Below, piece after piece: positions 1-8,007 of a stretch of 49,926 nt of DNA (position 1 is its first letter; each line of letters starts with the position of its first letter). The notes below the pieces were generated by a model. The model was not told the DNA's origin and did no database searches. It saw nothing but the letters and a program-made list of their open reading frames with translations. Source of the DNA: Elusimicrobiota bacterium (lineage in GTDB: Bacteria; Elusimicrobiota; Elusimicrobia; UBA1565; UBA9628); NCBI GenBank assembly GCA_030696455.1, contig JAUYSH010000133.1, positions 1-49,926 on the forward strand, written 5' to 3'. The translations under genes and the position numbers were made by a program.

Positions 1-40
1 GAATCGTCTTCATGTATTCCCATCGGGCTTGCGGGCTCAT
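1..40 (-). CDS. Transposase/integrase, N-terminal fragment cut by window edge
   Basis: The minus strand from 40 reads ATG followed by codons for MSPQARWEYMKTI and then runs off the window. The 'ARWEYMK.I' start resembles the beginning of DDE integrase-type transposases (rve-domain, IS481-like and related groups), which often open with RWEYL/M followed by an IY.RY..A.R pattern. A GGAG lies about 8 bases before the start. The identification rests on 13 residues plus the repeats upstream, so the family is tentative; the catalytic domain is not visible. Confidence 0.45.
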   Translation of the reverse strand, partial: MSPQARWEYMKTI

Positions 41-76
41 CCTCGGTGCTCCCGAAAGACGCGTTATATTGCGCCG

Positions 77-101
77 TTCGGTAACATTCTAAATGAGTCA
101 A
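77..101 (+). repeat. 25-base direct repeat, copy 1
   Basis: Begins TTCGGTAACATTCT and ends TCAA. It matches the copy at 112-136 at 23 of 25 positions, with a period of 35 bases. It lies between the transposase start and the inferred element terminus, so a transposase-binding site is the simplest reading. An operator for the downstream two-component genes is the alternative. Confidence 0.8.
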
Positions 102-111
102 CCAGGACCGC

Positions 112-136
112 TTCGGTAACATTCTTAATGATTCAA
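112..136 (+). repeat. 25-base direct repeat, copy 2
   Basis: Second copy of the repeat at 77-101, with two substitutions (A to T at 126, G to T at 131). It ends 9 bases before the TTGACA hexamer at 146, so a protein bound here would sit next to the promoter of the response regulator gene. Confidence 0.8.
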
Positions 137-145
137 TTCGGCCCG

Positions 146-174
146 TTGACACCCGGCGCCCGGGGGGTTATACT
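146..174 (+). promoter_or_regulatory. Strong sigma-70-type promoter for the two-component genes
   Basis: TTGACA at 146-151 and TATACT at 169-174 are separated by exactly 17 bases. Transcription would start near 181, which is the ATG of the response regulator, so the mRNA would be leaderless. The -35 hexamer coincides with the inferred end of the insertion sequence, while the -10 lies in flanking DNA, giving a possible hybrid promoter. Confidence 0.7.
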
Positions 175-180
175 CCGGAA

Positions 181-573
181 ATGGCCGAGCCGGCCCCTTT
201 GATGATCCTCGTCGTCGATGACGACAAGAACCAGCGGAGCATGTTGGGCTTCGCTTTACGCGACCGGGGCTATGAGGTCGCGGCCGTCGAAAATGGCGCG
301 CAGGCGCTCGAGTTGGCCAAAGCCAAGGTATTCGCCGCCGCCGTTTGCGACATCATGATGCCCGGCGTGAACGGCGTCGACACCCTCAAGCAGCTCAAGG
401 CGCTTCAGCCCCGCCTTCCGGTGATCATGGCTACGGCCTACGCGACGAACGCGCTGGCCTCGGCTTCGATGAAGAACGGTGCCTTCGGCTATATCGCTAA
501 GCCCTACGAGCTCAAGGAACTGTTCTCCATTCTCGAGCGCGCGGTTCCCCCGGGCGGCCGCCAAGGGCCGTGA
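181..573 (+). CDS. Single-domain response regulator (CheY-like receiver)
   Basis: A 130-residue protein made of one receiver domain. The acidic pocket is the DDD at 13-15, the phospho-acceptor is D57 in CDIMMPG, the switch threonine is T85 and the conserved lysine is K107 in AKPYE. There is no output domain, so it must act through another protein or be a phosphate relay. The ATG at 181 lies 6 bases after the -10 box and no Shine-Dalgarno sequence is present, which supports this start over the internal ATG at 202. Its stop overlaps the GTG start of the histidine kinase, so the two form a translationally coupled pair. The pathway it controls is not visible. Confidence 0.9.
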   Translation: MAEPAPLMILVVDDDKNQRSMLGFALRDRGYEVAAVENGAQALELAKAKVFAAAVCDIMMPGVNGVDTLKQLKALQPRLPVIMATAYATNALASASMKNGAFGYIAKPYELKELFSILERAVPPGGRQGP

Positions 574-1829
574 AGATCGGTCGCAGGCATCTGCTCCTGT
601 TCATCGTCGGCCTGATCTTTTTCGCCCACCTGATCCGCGTCTCGTCCCGCCGAGCTGTTCACGCCGTCTTGGCCGCCAACCTGGAGGCCGCGGCGCGCGC
701 CCAGGAATCCGGCATCCTCCGGTCCATGGAAGTCGGCTTGCGCGATGGCAACGAAGCACCCCTCTCCTCCTACCTACAGGGCTGCATCGGCTCCTACGGA
801 GCGGCCTACGCCGCGGCGGTGAGCAAAAGCGGCGTCGTCGTCGCCGCGGCGAGCGTCTCGGACTTGGGGAGGGACGTCGGCGATCGCCTCGAGTCGTGGG
901 GTGCGTCCGACTCCGCGGTCTCATCGACCGAGTCGAGCCTCGGAGGCCGGCCCGTGCTCGAGCTGGCGTTTCGAGGGCCCCGGGGCGGGCTCCTGCTGGG
1001 CTACGAGCTCAAGGGGGTCCTGCTCACGGAAAGCCGAATCGCGATGAAGATATTCTTGTTCACCGGCGCGGTCGGCGCCCTGGCCTTGGGCCTGCTGCTG
1101 TTGCTGATGCGAGACCTCGCCCGGCGAGAGGAGGGAATGCGCCGGACCGAGAAGCTCTCGGCCCTGGGGAGGCTTGCCGCCGGGATCGCTCACGAGATCA
1201 ACAACCCTCTCGGCAGCATATTAGGATTTGCGCAAGCCGCGACGGCGAGACTTTCCCCGTCAGATGCCCTGACGCCGCCGCTGCGGGCCATCGAGGAGGA
1301 GGCGGTCCGTTGCCGGAACATCGTGCAGAGCCTGCTCACGTTTTCGCGCCAGGACGCCGGCGCCGCCGAGGTCTTCGACCTCGCCCGTGCCGTGGAGGAT
1401 ACCTTGTCCATGATAGAGGCCCAGGCGCGGGTCCAGGGGGTCGCCATCGTGCGCGAACTTGAGCCCGGGCTCCGCGCCGCGGGCAACCGCGGGCAGATTC
1501 AGCAAGTAATCATGAACCTGTGTTCGAACGCGGTCGATGCGATGCCCGAGGGAGGAAGGGTCACGATCCGTTCCGGAGGAAAGAAGGGCGGCGGAGTCTA
1601 TCTCGAGGTCTGGGACGAAGGCTCGGGCGTTCCCCCAGAGCTCCGACCCAGGATCTTCGACCCCTTCTTTACGACCAAGGAGGTCGGCAAGGGCACCGGT
1701 CTAGGCTTATCCTTGGTCCATGAAATCGTGATCCGTCATCGCGGCACCGTGGAGGTGGACTTCCCTTCAGGCGGAGGCTCTACTTTTCGAGTCACGCTCC
1801 CCTGCGCGGCTCCCGTACGATCGAAATGA
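570..1829 (+). CDS. Membrane-bound sensor histidine kinase (NtrB-like core)
   Basis: A 419-residue kinase. Membrane segments are at about 7-22 and 160-180, enclosing a roughly 135-residue extracytoplasmic sensor with no domain I recognise. The cytoplasmic core has an H box with H208 ([12 protein letters not shown]), an N box with N320 ([14 protein letters not shown]), and the D, F and G boxes [15 protein letters not shown] and [10 protein letters not shown]. This is the HisKA plus HATPase_c layout of NtrB/ZraS-type kinases. The GTG start overlaps the stop of the upstream receiver protein, its probable partner. The TGA stop at 1827-1829 also supplies part of an extended -10 element for the next gene. 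Confidence 0.9.
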   Translation: MKIGRRHLLLFIVGLIFFAHLIRVSSRRAVHAVLAANLEAAARAQESGILRSMEVGLRDGNEAPLSSYLQGCIGSYGAAYAAAVSKSGVVVAAASVSDLGRDVGDRLESWGASDSAVSSTESSLGGRPVLELAFRGPRGGLLLGYELKGVLLTESRIAMKIFLFTGAVGALALGLLLLLMRDLARREEGMRRTEKLSALGRLAAGIAHEINNPLGSILGFAQAATARLSPSDALTPPLRAIEEEAVRCRNIVQSLLTFSRQDAGAAEVFDLARAVEDTLSMIEAQARVQGVAIVRELEPGLRAAGNRGQIQQVIMNLCSNAVDAMPEGGRVTIRSGGKKGGGVYLEVWDEGSGVPPELRPRIFDPFFTTKEVGKGTGLGLSLVHEIVIRHRGTVEVDFPSGGGSTFRVTLPCAAPVRSK

Positions 1830-1835
1830 TATAAT
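1827..1835 (+). promoter_or_regulatory. Extended -10 promoter for the glycosyltransferase run
   Basis: TGATATAAT matches the extended -10 consensus TGnTATAAT perfectly, and its TGA is the stop codon of the histidine kinase gene. No clear -35 is seen 16-18 bases upstream. The TTG start at 1841 is only 5 bases after the hexamer, so a transcript from here would begin at or beside the start codon. Confidence 0.55.
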
Positions 1836-1840
1836 CACGG

Positions 1841-3328
1841 TTGTCGCCCAAAATCCTCGTTATTCGGCTTTCCAGCCTCGGTGACGTCGTTTTGACCGGG
1901 CCGGTCTATAAGAGCCTGAAAGCCCATTGGCCCGATTGCCGGGTCACGGTCCTCGTCAAGCCCCAGTTCGCGGCCGTCCTCACGGGCCACCCTGGCGTGG
2001 ATGAGGTCGTGCCCTTCACCGGCATCGCCGACGCGCTGCGCCTGATCCGGGAGCGCGAATTCACGCACCTTCTGGACCTTCACGGCAACCTGCGCTCGTT
2101 CGTGATCCGGACCTTGGCACGGGTGCCCCACACCGAGGCCTACCGCAAGAATGCCCTCGCCCGCCGCCTGTTCGTCTCCCTGCGCGTGTCGACGCCCGGC
2201 CTGCAGCGGCACACCGTGGACCGCTACCACGAGGCCATCGCCGCGTGGGGCGTGCCGCGCGCGGCGGGCAGCCTCAGCTCCGCGGATTTCGGGGCCTACG
2301 GCGCGACGCGCGCAGCGCGGCGCGTCCTCGTCATGCAGTCGGCCTTTCTCGGCGACAGCCTGCTGACCGTCCCCCTCCTGCGCCGCCTCAAGGAACTACT
2401 GCCGGGCGCGAGCGTGACCGTCCTGACCTTGGCCAAGACGGCGGGCATCTTCCGCGGCGCGCCCTGGGCCGACGAGATCCTCATCGACGACAAGCGCGGC
2501 GTCCACGGCGGCCTGTCCGGCCCGTGGAAGGTCGCCGCCGAGCTCGAGTCGCGCGGCTTCGACCTCGCCGTGATCCCCCACCGGTCCTTCCGCTCCGCTC
2601 TGATCGCCCGCCTGGCCCGCATCCCCCGGCGCATCGGGTTCGATTCGAGCGCGGGAAGCTTCCTGCTCACCGACGCCGTCCCGTTCTCCTGGCTGATGCA
2701 CGATCTCGAGCGCAACCTGTCTTTGACCTTGCCGCTCGGCGCGGGCGCGGCGCCCTCGGCCGGCGAGGCTCGCTACGTGGCGCCGCCCGCGATGAGCGGG
2801 AGGCTCGCCGCTCTGCTTCCCGCGGGGCCGCTGGCGGGCATTCATCCCGGCTCGGCCTGGGCGACCAAGCGCTGGCTGCCCGAGCGCTTCGCCGAGCTGT
2901 GCCTCCGACTCAAGACCGACGGCCTCACGCCGGTCCTCGTCGGGGGGCCGGACGACGAGGCTCTGGGCGAGCGCGTCGCCCGCGAGAGCGGCGCGCTGGA
3001 CCTGGTCGGACGGACGGATCTCGAGGAGCTCAAGTCGTTGATGGGCCGCCTGAGCGTGTTCGTGACCAACGACTCGGGCCCGATGCACCTCGCCGCGGCG
3101 GCGGGCGTCCCGGTCGTGGCGATCTTCGGCGCGACCACTCGGGAGCTGGGATTCTTCCCCTATGGAACCGGGCACCGCGTCGTCGAGGCGGACCTCGCGT
3201 GCCGCCCCTGCGGCCTTCACGGCGCGCGCGCGTGTCCGGAGGGCCATTTTCTCTGCATGCGCCTGCTGACGGTGGATCAGGTGCACGCGGCATGCCGGGA
3301 CATCTTGAAGGCCGAGAAAGTCTCTTGA
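1841..3328 (+). CDS. GT9 heptosyltransferase with duplicated N-terminal domain
   Basis: A 495-residue protein of the ADP-heptose:LPS heptosyltransferase family (GT9, WaaF/WaaC type), which normally has about 330-350 residues. The N-terminal Rossmann-like domain occurs twice. Residues 4-60 (KILVIRLSSLGDVVLTGP) and 161-215 (RVLVMQSAFLGDSLLTVP) are both typical GT9 starts, and only the second is followed by a C-terminal domain with HPGSAWATKRW (335-345), VLVGGPDD and TNDSGPMHLAAA (409-420). Four cysteines near the end (454, 457, 465, 472) match a motif seen in some WaaF proteins. The TTG start is the only usable one, because a stop lies just upstream in frame and the family motif begins at residue 4. 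It probably adds heptose to the LPS core. Confidence 0.85.
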   Translation: MSPKILVIRLSSLGDVVLTGPVYKSLKAHWPDCRVTVLVKPQFAAVLTGHPGVDEVVPFTGIADALRLIREREFTHLLDLHGNLRSFVIRTLARVPHTEAYRKNALARRLFVSLRVSTPGLQRHTVDRYHEAIAAWGVPRAAGSLSSADFGAYGATRAARRVLVMQSAFLGDSLLTVPLLRRLKELLPGASVTVLTLAKTAGIFRGAPWADEILIDDKRGVHGGLSGPWKVAAELESRGFDLAVIPHRSFRSALIARLARIPRRIGFDSSAGSFLLTDAVPFSWLMHDLERNLSLTLPLGAGAAPSAGEARYVAPPAMSGRLAALLPAGPLAGIHPGSAWATKRWLPERFAELCLRLKTDGLTPVLVGGPDDEALGERVARESGALDLVGRTDLEELKSLMGRLSVFVTNDSGPMHLAAAAGVPVVAIFGATTRELGFFPYGTGHRVVEADLACRPCGLHGARACPEGHFLCMRLLTVDQVHAACRDILKAEKVS

Positions 3329-4380
3329 ACATAATTCACATCGAAGACGAGCCTTGGGACTCCGGCATGGCGCATTACGCGCTCACCCTCGCCGTCGAGC
3401 AGGCCCGCCGGGGGCACAAGCTCGAGTTCTGGGGCCGCGTCGACTCCCCCGTGCTCGCCGAGGCGCGCCGGCTCGGGCTCGCGGTGCGCGGCTGGGAGGG
3501 CGGGGCCGCCGGGGTCCTGACCTGGGGCTCTCAGCGGCGCGCGGCGGACGCCTTCGCCCCGCAGGTCATCAACGCGCACACCGGCTCCGCCCACGTGGCC
3601 GCGCTCGTGCTCGCCGCCAAGCGCCGTTGCGTCGTCGTTCGCACCCGGGGCGACGCCCGTCCTCCCAGGGGAGGGCCGCTCGCGCGCCTGACCGCCTCGC
3701 GCACCGGCGCCTTCATCGCGGTCAACCGGACGCTCGAGGCCTCCCTCAAGGCCGCCTTCCCCGGCGCGACGGTCGCGCGCGTTTCTCAAGGCATCGCGGG
3801 ACCGGGCGACACCCCCGCTTTGCCCGGCGCGCCGGTCGCGGGCATGGTCGCGCGCTTCGACCCGGTCAAGGGCCACGAGACCTTGCTCGACGCCGCGGCG
3901 CGCCTGAAGGGCGCGCTTCCCTCCCTGCGCGTGCGCTGCGCGGGCGAAGGCCGTCTCCTCGAGCGCCTGCGCTGGCAGCTCAAGCCCTCAGGGCTCGACG
4001 CCATCGTCGAGTTCCCCGGACGCGTCGCCGACCAGTGGGCCTTCATGGCGACGTGCCGCGTCGGCCTGGTCCCATCGCTCGGCTCGGAGGCGGTCTCGCG
4101 CTCGGCGCTCGAATGGATGGCCATGGGACGCCCGGTGATCGCCGCGCGCGTCGGAGGCCTGCCCGATCTCGTTTCGGACGGCGTCACCGGACTGCTCGTG
4201 CCCCCGGGCGACTCCGCCGCGCTCGCCGAGGCCCTCTCCGGGCTTCTGCGGGAGCCCGGCAAGGCGGAGGACTTCGGGCGCGCCGGACGCGCTCGCTGGG
4301 AGAGCGAGTTCGGGTTGGCCTCTTTTTACGAATCGACCCAGAAGGTTTACGATGATGCCTCGGCCCATCTACCATCTTGA
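3325..4380 (+). CDS. Glycosyltransferase family 4 (GT-B fold)
   Basis: A 351-residue GT4 protein. The C-terminal donor-binding half has MVARFDPVKGHETLLDAA, then SEAVSRSALEWMAMGRPV and VGGLPDLVSDGVTGLLVPPGD, the E-x7-E region typical of the family. The N-terminal half (HIEDEPWDSGMAHYALTLA) fits the acceptor-binding domain. The chosen start is the TTG at 3325, which overlaps the stop of the previous gene and is the first codon giving a family-like N-terminus; the frame is open far upstream but that part is a shadow of the GT9 gene. Its position in the LPS run suggests transfer of a core or O-chain sugar; the specific sugar cannot be read. Confidence 0.85.
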   Translation: MNIIHIEDEPWDSGMAHYALTLAVEQARRGHKLEFWGRVDSPVLAEARRLGLAVRGWEGGAAGVLTWGSQRRAADAFAPQVINAHTGSAHVAALVLAAKRRCVVVRTRGDARPPRGGPLARLTASRTGAFIAVNRTLEASLKAAFPGATVARVSQGIAGPGDTPALPGAPVAGMVARFDPVKGHETLLDAAARLKGALPSLRVRCAGEGRLLERLRWQLKPSGLDAIVEFPGRVADQWAFMATCRVGLVPSLGSEAVSRSALEWMAMGRPVIAARVGGLPDLVSDGVTGLLVPPGDSAALAEALSGLLREPGKAEDFGRAGRARWESEFGLASFYESTQKVYDDASAHLPS

Positions 4381-5452
4381 CGGCGAGCCGGGCTTCCGGG
4401 GCGGGGAGCGGCAGCTCCTCTACCTCGCCGCCGCTCTGCGCGCTCGCGGGCGCCGAGGCGTCGTCTGCGCGCGTCCCGGCGGCGAGCTCGAGGCCGAGGC
4501 CCGGCGGCAGGGCTTCGAGACCGCGCGGGCGTCGGCCGCGGTGATCCTGCGCGCGCGGGCGGAAGGCGCGATCCTGCACGCGCACACCGGTCATGCCGCC
4601 GGCACGGCCGCCTGGGGCGCCTGGGCCGGCGTCCCGGCCGTCTCTCACCGCCGGGTGGATTTTCCGGTCCAGGGGCTCAGCGCGCGCTGGAAATACGGCG
4701 CCGCCGGCAGGATCGTGTGCGTGTCCCAGGCCATCGCCGCGATCATGCGGGAGGCGGGCGCGCCGGACTTCAAGCTGAACGTGATCCCCGACGGACTCCC
4801 GGTCACGCCCGAGGAATGTAAATGGGCCGGCGTCGACCCGGCCCGTTTCGCCGTCCCGTCGTCCGAGGAACGGGCCGCCTGCCGCAAGGCGCTCGCGTCG
4901 GAATTCAACTTCCCCGTCGACTCGGTCCTGCTCGGCAACCTCGCAGCCCTCGTGCCGCACAAGGACCACGACACCTTGCTCGCCGCCGCCGTCATCGTCC
5001 TGCTCAAGCGTCCGAACGTCAAGTTCCTCATCGCCGGCCGCGGTCCCGAGGAGTCGAGCCTCTTCGAGAGCATCAAGCGCATGGGCCTGCTGGGCAAGGT
5101 CATTTTGATGGGTCATCGCGAAGATCCGGTCCCGCTTCTGAAGTCTCTTGATATCTACGTGCAGTCATCCTGGGGCGAGGGCATGGGCTCGGTGCTCATC
5201 GAGGCCGCCGCCTGCGGGGTCGCCGTCGCGGCGACCACCGCCGGGGGCATACCCGAGGTCGTCGAGGACGGCGTGACCGGGCTCTTGGTCGAGCCGCGCC
5301 ATCCCGAAGGGATGGCGAAAAACTTGCTTCGCTTGATCGATGATGCGTACCTGCGAAGGAATCTCGCGGCCGAAGGCCGCAAGAACCTGGGCCGTTTTGG
5401 TTTGACGCGAATGGCGAATGAGATGGAGAAGATCTATGACGCTATCTCTTAG
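4352..5452 (+). CDS. Glycosyltransferase family 4 (GT-B fold)
   Basis: A 366-residue GT4 protein, second of two in a row. The start GEPGFRGGERQLLYLAAAL is the glycine-rich N-terminal loop. The donor site shows GNLAALVPHKDHDTLL, FLIAGRGPEESSL, and then SSWGEGMGSVLIEAAACG followed by GGIPEVVEDGVTGLLVEP. It overlaps the upstream gene by 29 bases; the ATG at 4355 is an equally possible start. It belongs to the same run of envelope sugar-transfer genes and presumably acts at the cytoplasmic face of the inner membrane. Confidence 0.85.
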   Translation: MMPRPIYHLDGEPGFRGGERQLLYLAAALRARGRRGVVCARPGGELEAEARRQGFETARASAAVILRARAEGAILHAHTGHAAGTAAWGAWAGVPAVSHRRVDFPVQGLSARWKYGAAGRIVCVSQAIAAIMREAGAPDFKLNVIPDGLPVTPEECKWAGVDPARFAVPSSEERAACRKALASEFNFPVDSVLLGNLAALVPHKDHDTLLAAAVIVLLKRPNVKFLIAGRGPEESSLFESIKRMGLLGKVILMGHREDPVPLLKSLDIYVQSSWGEGMGSVLIEAAACGVAVAATTAGGIPEVVEDGVTGLLVEPRHPEGMAKNLLRLIDDAYLRRNLAAEGRKNLGRFGLTRMANEMEKIYDAIS

Positions 5453-6197
5453 CGCCATTCTGATCGCGAAAAACGAAGAGAGGGACCTTCCGGGGTGCCT
5501 GGACGCATTGAAAGGTTTGACCTCGGAGATCGTCGTCGTGGTCTCGGATGACACCACGGACCGCACCGAAGAAATCGCGAAGCGATATGGCGCCAAGACG
5601 CTGCGCCGTCCGTTCGACGACTATGCCCGCATGCGCCAGAAAAGTTTAGATGTCGCCGAAGGCGACTGGTGTTTATGGATCGATCCCGACGAAAGGGTCA
5701 CGCCGTCGCTCGCCGAGGAGATCCGTGGGGCCCTTTCAGGGAGTACTCCATTCGTTGCCGTTGATATCCCTTTCTCCGTTCGATTTCTCGGCCGCACCAT
5801 GCGCTGGGGCGGCCTCGGCCGCGAGTCCCACATCCGTCTGTTCCGCCGCGACAAGGCCCGTTTCACCGGCGGCGCTTTGCATGAGAGCCTGATCATCGAC
5901 GGCCCCGTCTCGACGTTCAGCGGCAAGATCGTCCACGAACCCTACCGCGACATCGCCGATTACCTCTCCAAGCTCGACCGCTACACGACCCTAGCCGCCC
6001 AAAAACGGCTCGAGTCCGGGAAGCGCTTCACCATTTTCCATCACCTCATCCTGCCCTGGGAGTTCTTCGCCCGCGTCATCCTCAAGGGCGCGTTTCTCGA
6101 CGGGTATCAGGGCCTGGTCTGGGCCGGCCTGTCGTCCTTCCACAGCTGGCTCAAATATGTGAAACTGGGAAGGATGCAAAAGGAGCGGTCCTCGTGA
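5436..6197 (+). CDS. Glycosyltransferase family 2, WaaE/KdtX-like
   Basis: A 253-residue GT2 protein of the LPS core beta-glucosyltransferase type. It opens with LSAILIAKNEERDLPGCLDAL, has the nucleotide-binding acidic residues in VSDDTTDRTEEIA and the DxD-like IDPDERV, and a later GGALHESL motif. I chose the ATG at 5436 rather than an in-frame ATG at 5418 because GGAGAAG at 5425-5431 is correctly spaced before it and the family motif then starts at residue 4. It overlaps the end of the GT4 gene by 17 bases. The last 45 residues are rich in aromatic residues and may touch the membrane. Confidence 0.85.
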   Translation: MTLSLSAILIAKNEERDLPGCLDALKGLTSEIVVVVSDDTTDRTEEIAKRYGAKTLRRPFDDYARMRQKSLDVAEGDWCLWIDPDERVTPSLAEEIRGALSGSTPFVAVDIPFSVRFLGRTMRWGGLGRESHIRLFRRDKARFTGGALHESLIIDGPVSTFSGKIVHEPYRDIADYLSKLDRYTTLAAQKRLESGKRFTIFHHLILPWEFFARVILKGAFLDGYQGLVWAGLSSFHSWLKYVKLGRMQKERSS

Positions 6198-7009
6198 TCG
6201 GCGTTCTCTCCGCCGTCGGCGCCGTCGCGGCCGCGGGCCTCAGCGCCCGGTGGAACTGGTGGCGTCCGGCCGTGACCGGAGGCCTGCCGGTCCTGATGTA
6301 TCACAAGATCGGGGACTTCCCCCGCGGCTCGAAGCTCAAGAAGCTCTGGGTCTCGGCCGCCGATTTTCGCAAGCAGCTCGAATACCTGAAGGACCACGGC
6401 TACTCCGCGATCGACTTTCGCGACTGGCGCGACGCGGAGAAGGGTGTGCGCCCCCTGCCCGAGAAGCCCGTCATGATCACCTTCGACGACGGTTACATGA
6501 ACAACTACGACCTCGCCTTCCCGCTGCTCAAGGAGTTCGGCATGAAGGGCTGCGTGTTCCTCGTCTACGAGACGATGGAGCAGCACAACGCCTGGCACGA
6601 CCCTGAGACCGAGCCCTGGCTCAAAATGCTCACCTGGGCGCAGATCCGAGAGATGCAGGACTCCGGACTTGTCGAGTTCGGCTCGCACACGATGCGCCAC
6701 CGGAACCTCGCCGAGCTTCCCGCCGATGAGGTCCGCTGGGAGCTTTCAGAGAGCAAGGCGCGCCTGGAGGAGCGACTCGGCCGCGCGGTGATCGGCTTCG
6801 CCTATCCCTACGGCTCCGGGGCCTATAAGCCCGAGGTCCGCCGGGCCGCCCTCGACGCGGGCTACCGCTTCGATTTCTCCATCAAGCAGGGCATATCCGC
6901 TCTGCCCTGGGCCCGCGAGAAGGAGCCGGTGCGCCGCCTGCTGATCCGCGGCGACGACAACATGTTCGACTTCCACCTCAACATGACCCGCGGCAAGGCC
7001 CGGTTCTGA
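6194..7009 (+). CDS. Polysaccharide deacetylase (NodB/CE4 family)
   Basis: A 271-residue CE4-type deacetylase. The catalytic motif TFDDG is at 96-100, the metal-binding histidines are H165 and H169 in SHTMRHR, and FAYPYG is at 202-207. A hydrophobic stretch at 3-18 may be a membrane anchor or uncleaved signal, putting the enzyme in the periplasm. It probably removes an acetyl (or formyl) group from a cell-envelope sugar. The GTG start overlaps the stop of the GT2 gene. Its place between glycosyltransferases suggests that it modifies LPS core or a linked glycan; the substrate is not determinable. Confidence 0.85.
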   Translation: MIGVLSAVGAVAAAGLSARWNWWRPAVTGGLPVLMYHKIGDFPRGSKLKKLWVSAADFRKQLEYLKDHGYSAIDFRDWRDAEKGVRPLPEKPVMITFDDGYMNNYDLAFPLLKEFGMKGCVFLVYETMEQHNAWHDPETEPWLKMLTWAQIREMQDSGLVEFGSHTMRHRNLAELPADEVRWELSESKARLEERLGRAVIGFAYPYGSGAYKPEVRRAALDAGYRFDFSIKQGISALPWAREKEPVRRLLIRGDDNMFDFHLNMTRGKARF

Positions 7010-8007
7010 TGGACATCGCCGCCCCCCGGTCGATCCTCGTCGTCCAATTGCGCCGCCTCGGCGACGTCATCCTGACGACGCCCGCCCTGGAAGCGCTGAG
7101 GAAAAGATTTCCCGACGCCAAGCTCGACTTCCTCGTCGAGGCTCCCGGCGCCGAGGCCGTGGCCGGCCACCCGGCGATCGACCAGGTGCTCATTTACGAT
7201 GCCGATGGTCCCTGGAGCGCGCTGGACTGGGCGTTCAAGATCCGGGCCCGCCGCTACGACTGGGTGATCGATTTCCTGGCCAACCCTCGCACCGCCTTGC
7301 TGACCGCGTTGTCCGGAGCGAAGGTCAAGGCCGGCCCCGCGCACGTCGCGCGGCGATGGGCGTACAACGTGCGCATGCTTCAATCCCCGCAGGCGTGCTA
7401 CGCCGCGCTCGAGAAGGTGCGCTGGCTCGCCGCGCTCGGGATCGCGCCCGCCGACGCGCCGGAGCTGCCCCGGCTCGTGCTCGCGGAGCGCCCGCTCAAG
7501 CTCGAAAACATCGTCGGGCTCGTCCCCCCTTCGCGAAAGGAGACCCGCCGCTGGCCGGCGCCGTCCTATGCGCGGCTCGGCCGCCTCCTGCGCGACAAGC
7601 ACGGCTGCCGCCTCAAGGTCTTCTGGGGGCCCGGCGAGAAGGACCTCGCCGACGAGGTGGTGCGCGGCATCGGCCCGGGTGCCTCGGCGATCCCCGAGAC
7701 GCGCTCCATCGCCGATCTGGCGCGAGAGCTCGCCTCCTGCCGCGTCGTGGTGGGCAACTGCGCGGGGCCCAAGCACGTGGCCGTGGCCCTCGGCGTGCCC
7801 ACGGTGACGATCCACGGCTCCTCGGACCCGGCCTCCTGGACCCCCGCGCACCCCGACCATCGCTTCGTGCGGCTCGACGAGCTGCCCTGCATCGGCTGCC
7901 GCTCCAACGACTGCCCGTACAACCTCGAGTGCATGCGGCAGCTTCCCGCGGAACGCGTGCTGCCCGCCGTGTCCGAGCTTCTCGCCCGCACGGAGGCGCG
8001 CGCGTGA
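7009..8007 (+). CDS. GT9 heptosyltransferase (single, normal length)
   Basis: A 332-residue ADP-heptose:LPS heptosyltransferase-family protein. The N-terminus has SILVVQLRRLGDVILTTPAL and the C-terminal half has VGNCAGPKHVAVALGVPTVTIHGSS, the acceptor/donor cleft motif of GT9. A cysteine-rich stretch, CIGCRSNDCPYNLECM, lies near the end. The length is normal for the family, in contrast with the gene at 1841. ATG at 7009 overlaps the previous TGA (TGATG). Likely role: transfer of a heptose to the LPS core at the inner membrane. Confidence 0.85.
   Translation: MDIAAPRSILVVQLRRLGDVILTTPALEALRKRFPDAKLDFLVEAPGAEAVAGHPAIDQVLIYDADGPWSALDWAFKIRARRYDWVIDFLANPRTALLTALSGAKVKAGPAHVARRWAYNVRMLQSPQACYAALEKVRWLAALGIAPADAPELPRLVLAERPLKLENIVGLVPPSRKETRRWPAPSYARLGRLLRDKHGCRLKVFWGPGEKDLADEVVRGIGPGASAIPETRSIADLARELASCRVVVGNCAGPKHVAVALGVPTVTIHGSSDPASWTPAHPDHRFVRLDELPCIGCRSNDCPYNLECMRQLPAERVLPAVSELLARTEARA

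Larger units (their letters stand above)
1..151. mobile_element. Right end of an insertion sequence (rest outside window)
   Basis: Three signs point to an insertion-sequence end. A minus-strand reading frame starting at 40 gives a transposase-like N-terminus. Two near-identical 25-base repeats lie between that start and the outside, as expected for transposase binding sites. Read from outside inward, the stretch begins TGTCAAC at 151, so the element would have a TG...CA type terminus. The body, the other end and any target-site duplication are outside the window. The boundary at 151 is inferred, not proven. Confidence 0.5.

Noticed and set aside
2245-3324. Open frame continuous with the GT4 gene at 3325
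   Set aside because: It is a GC-rich shadow of the GT9 gene, arginine/proline-rich with no domain; the GT4 family start is at 3325.
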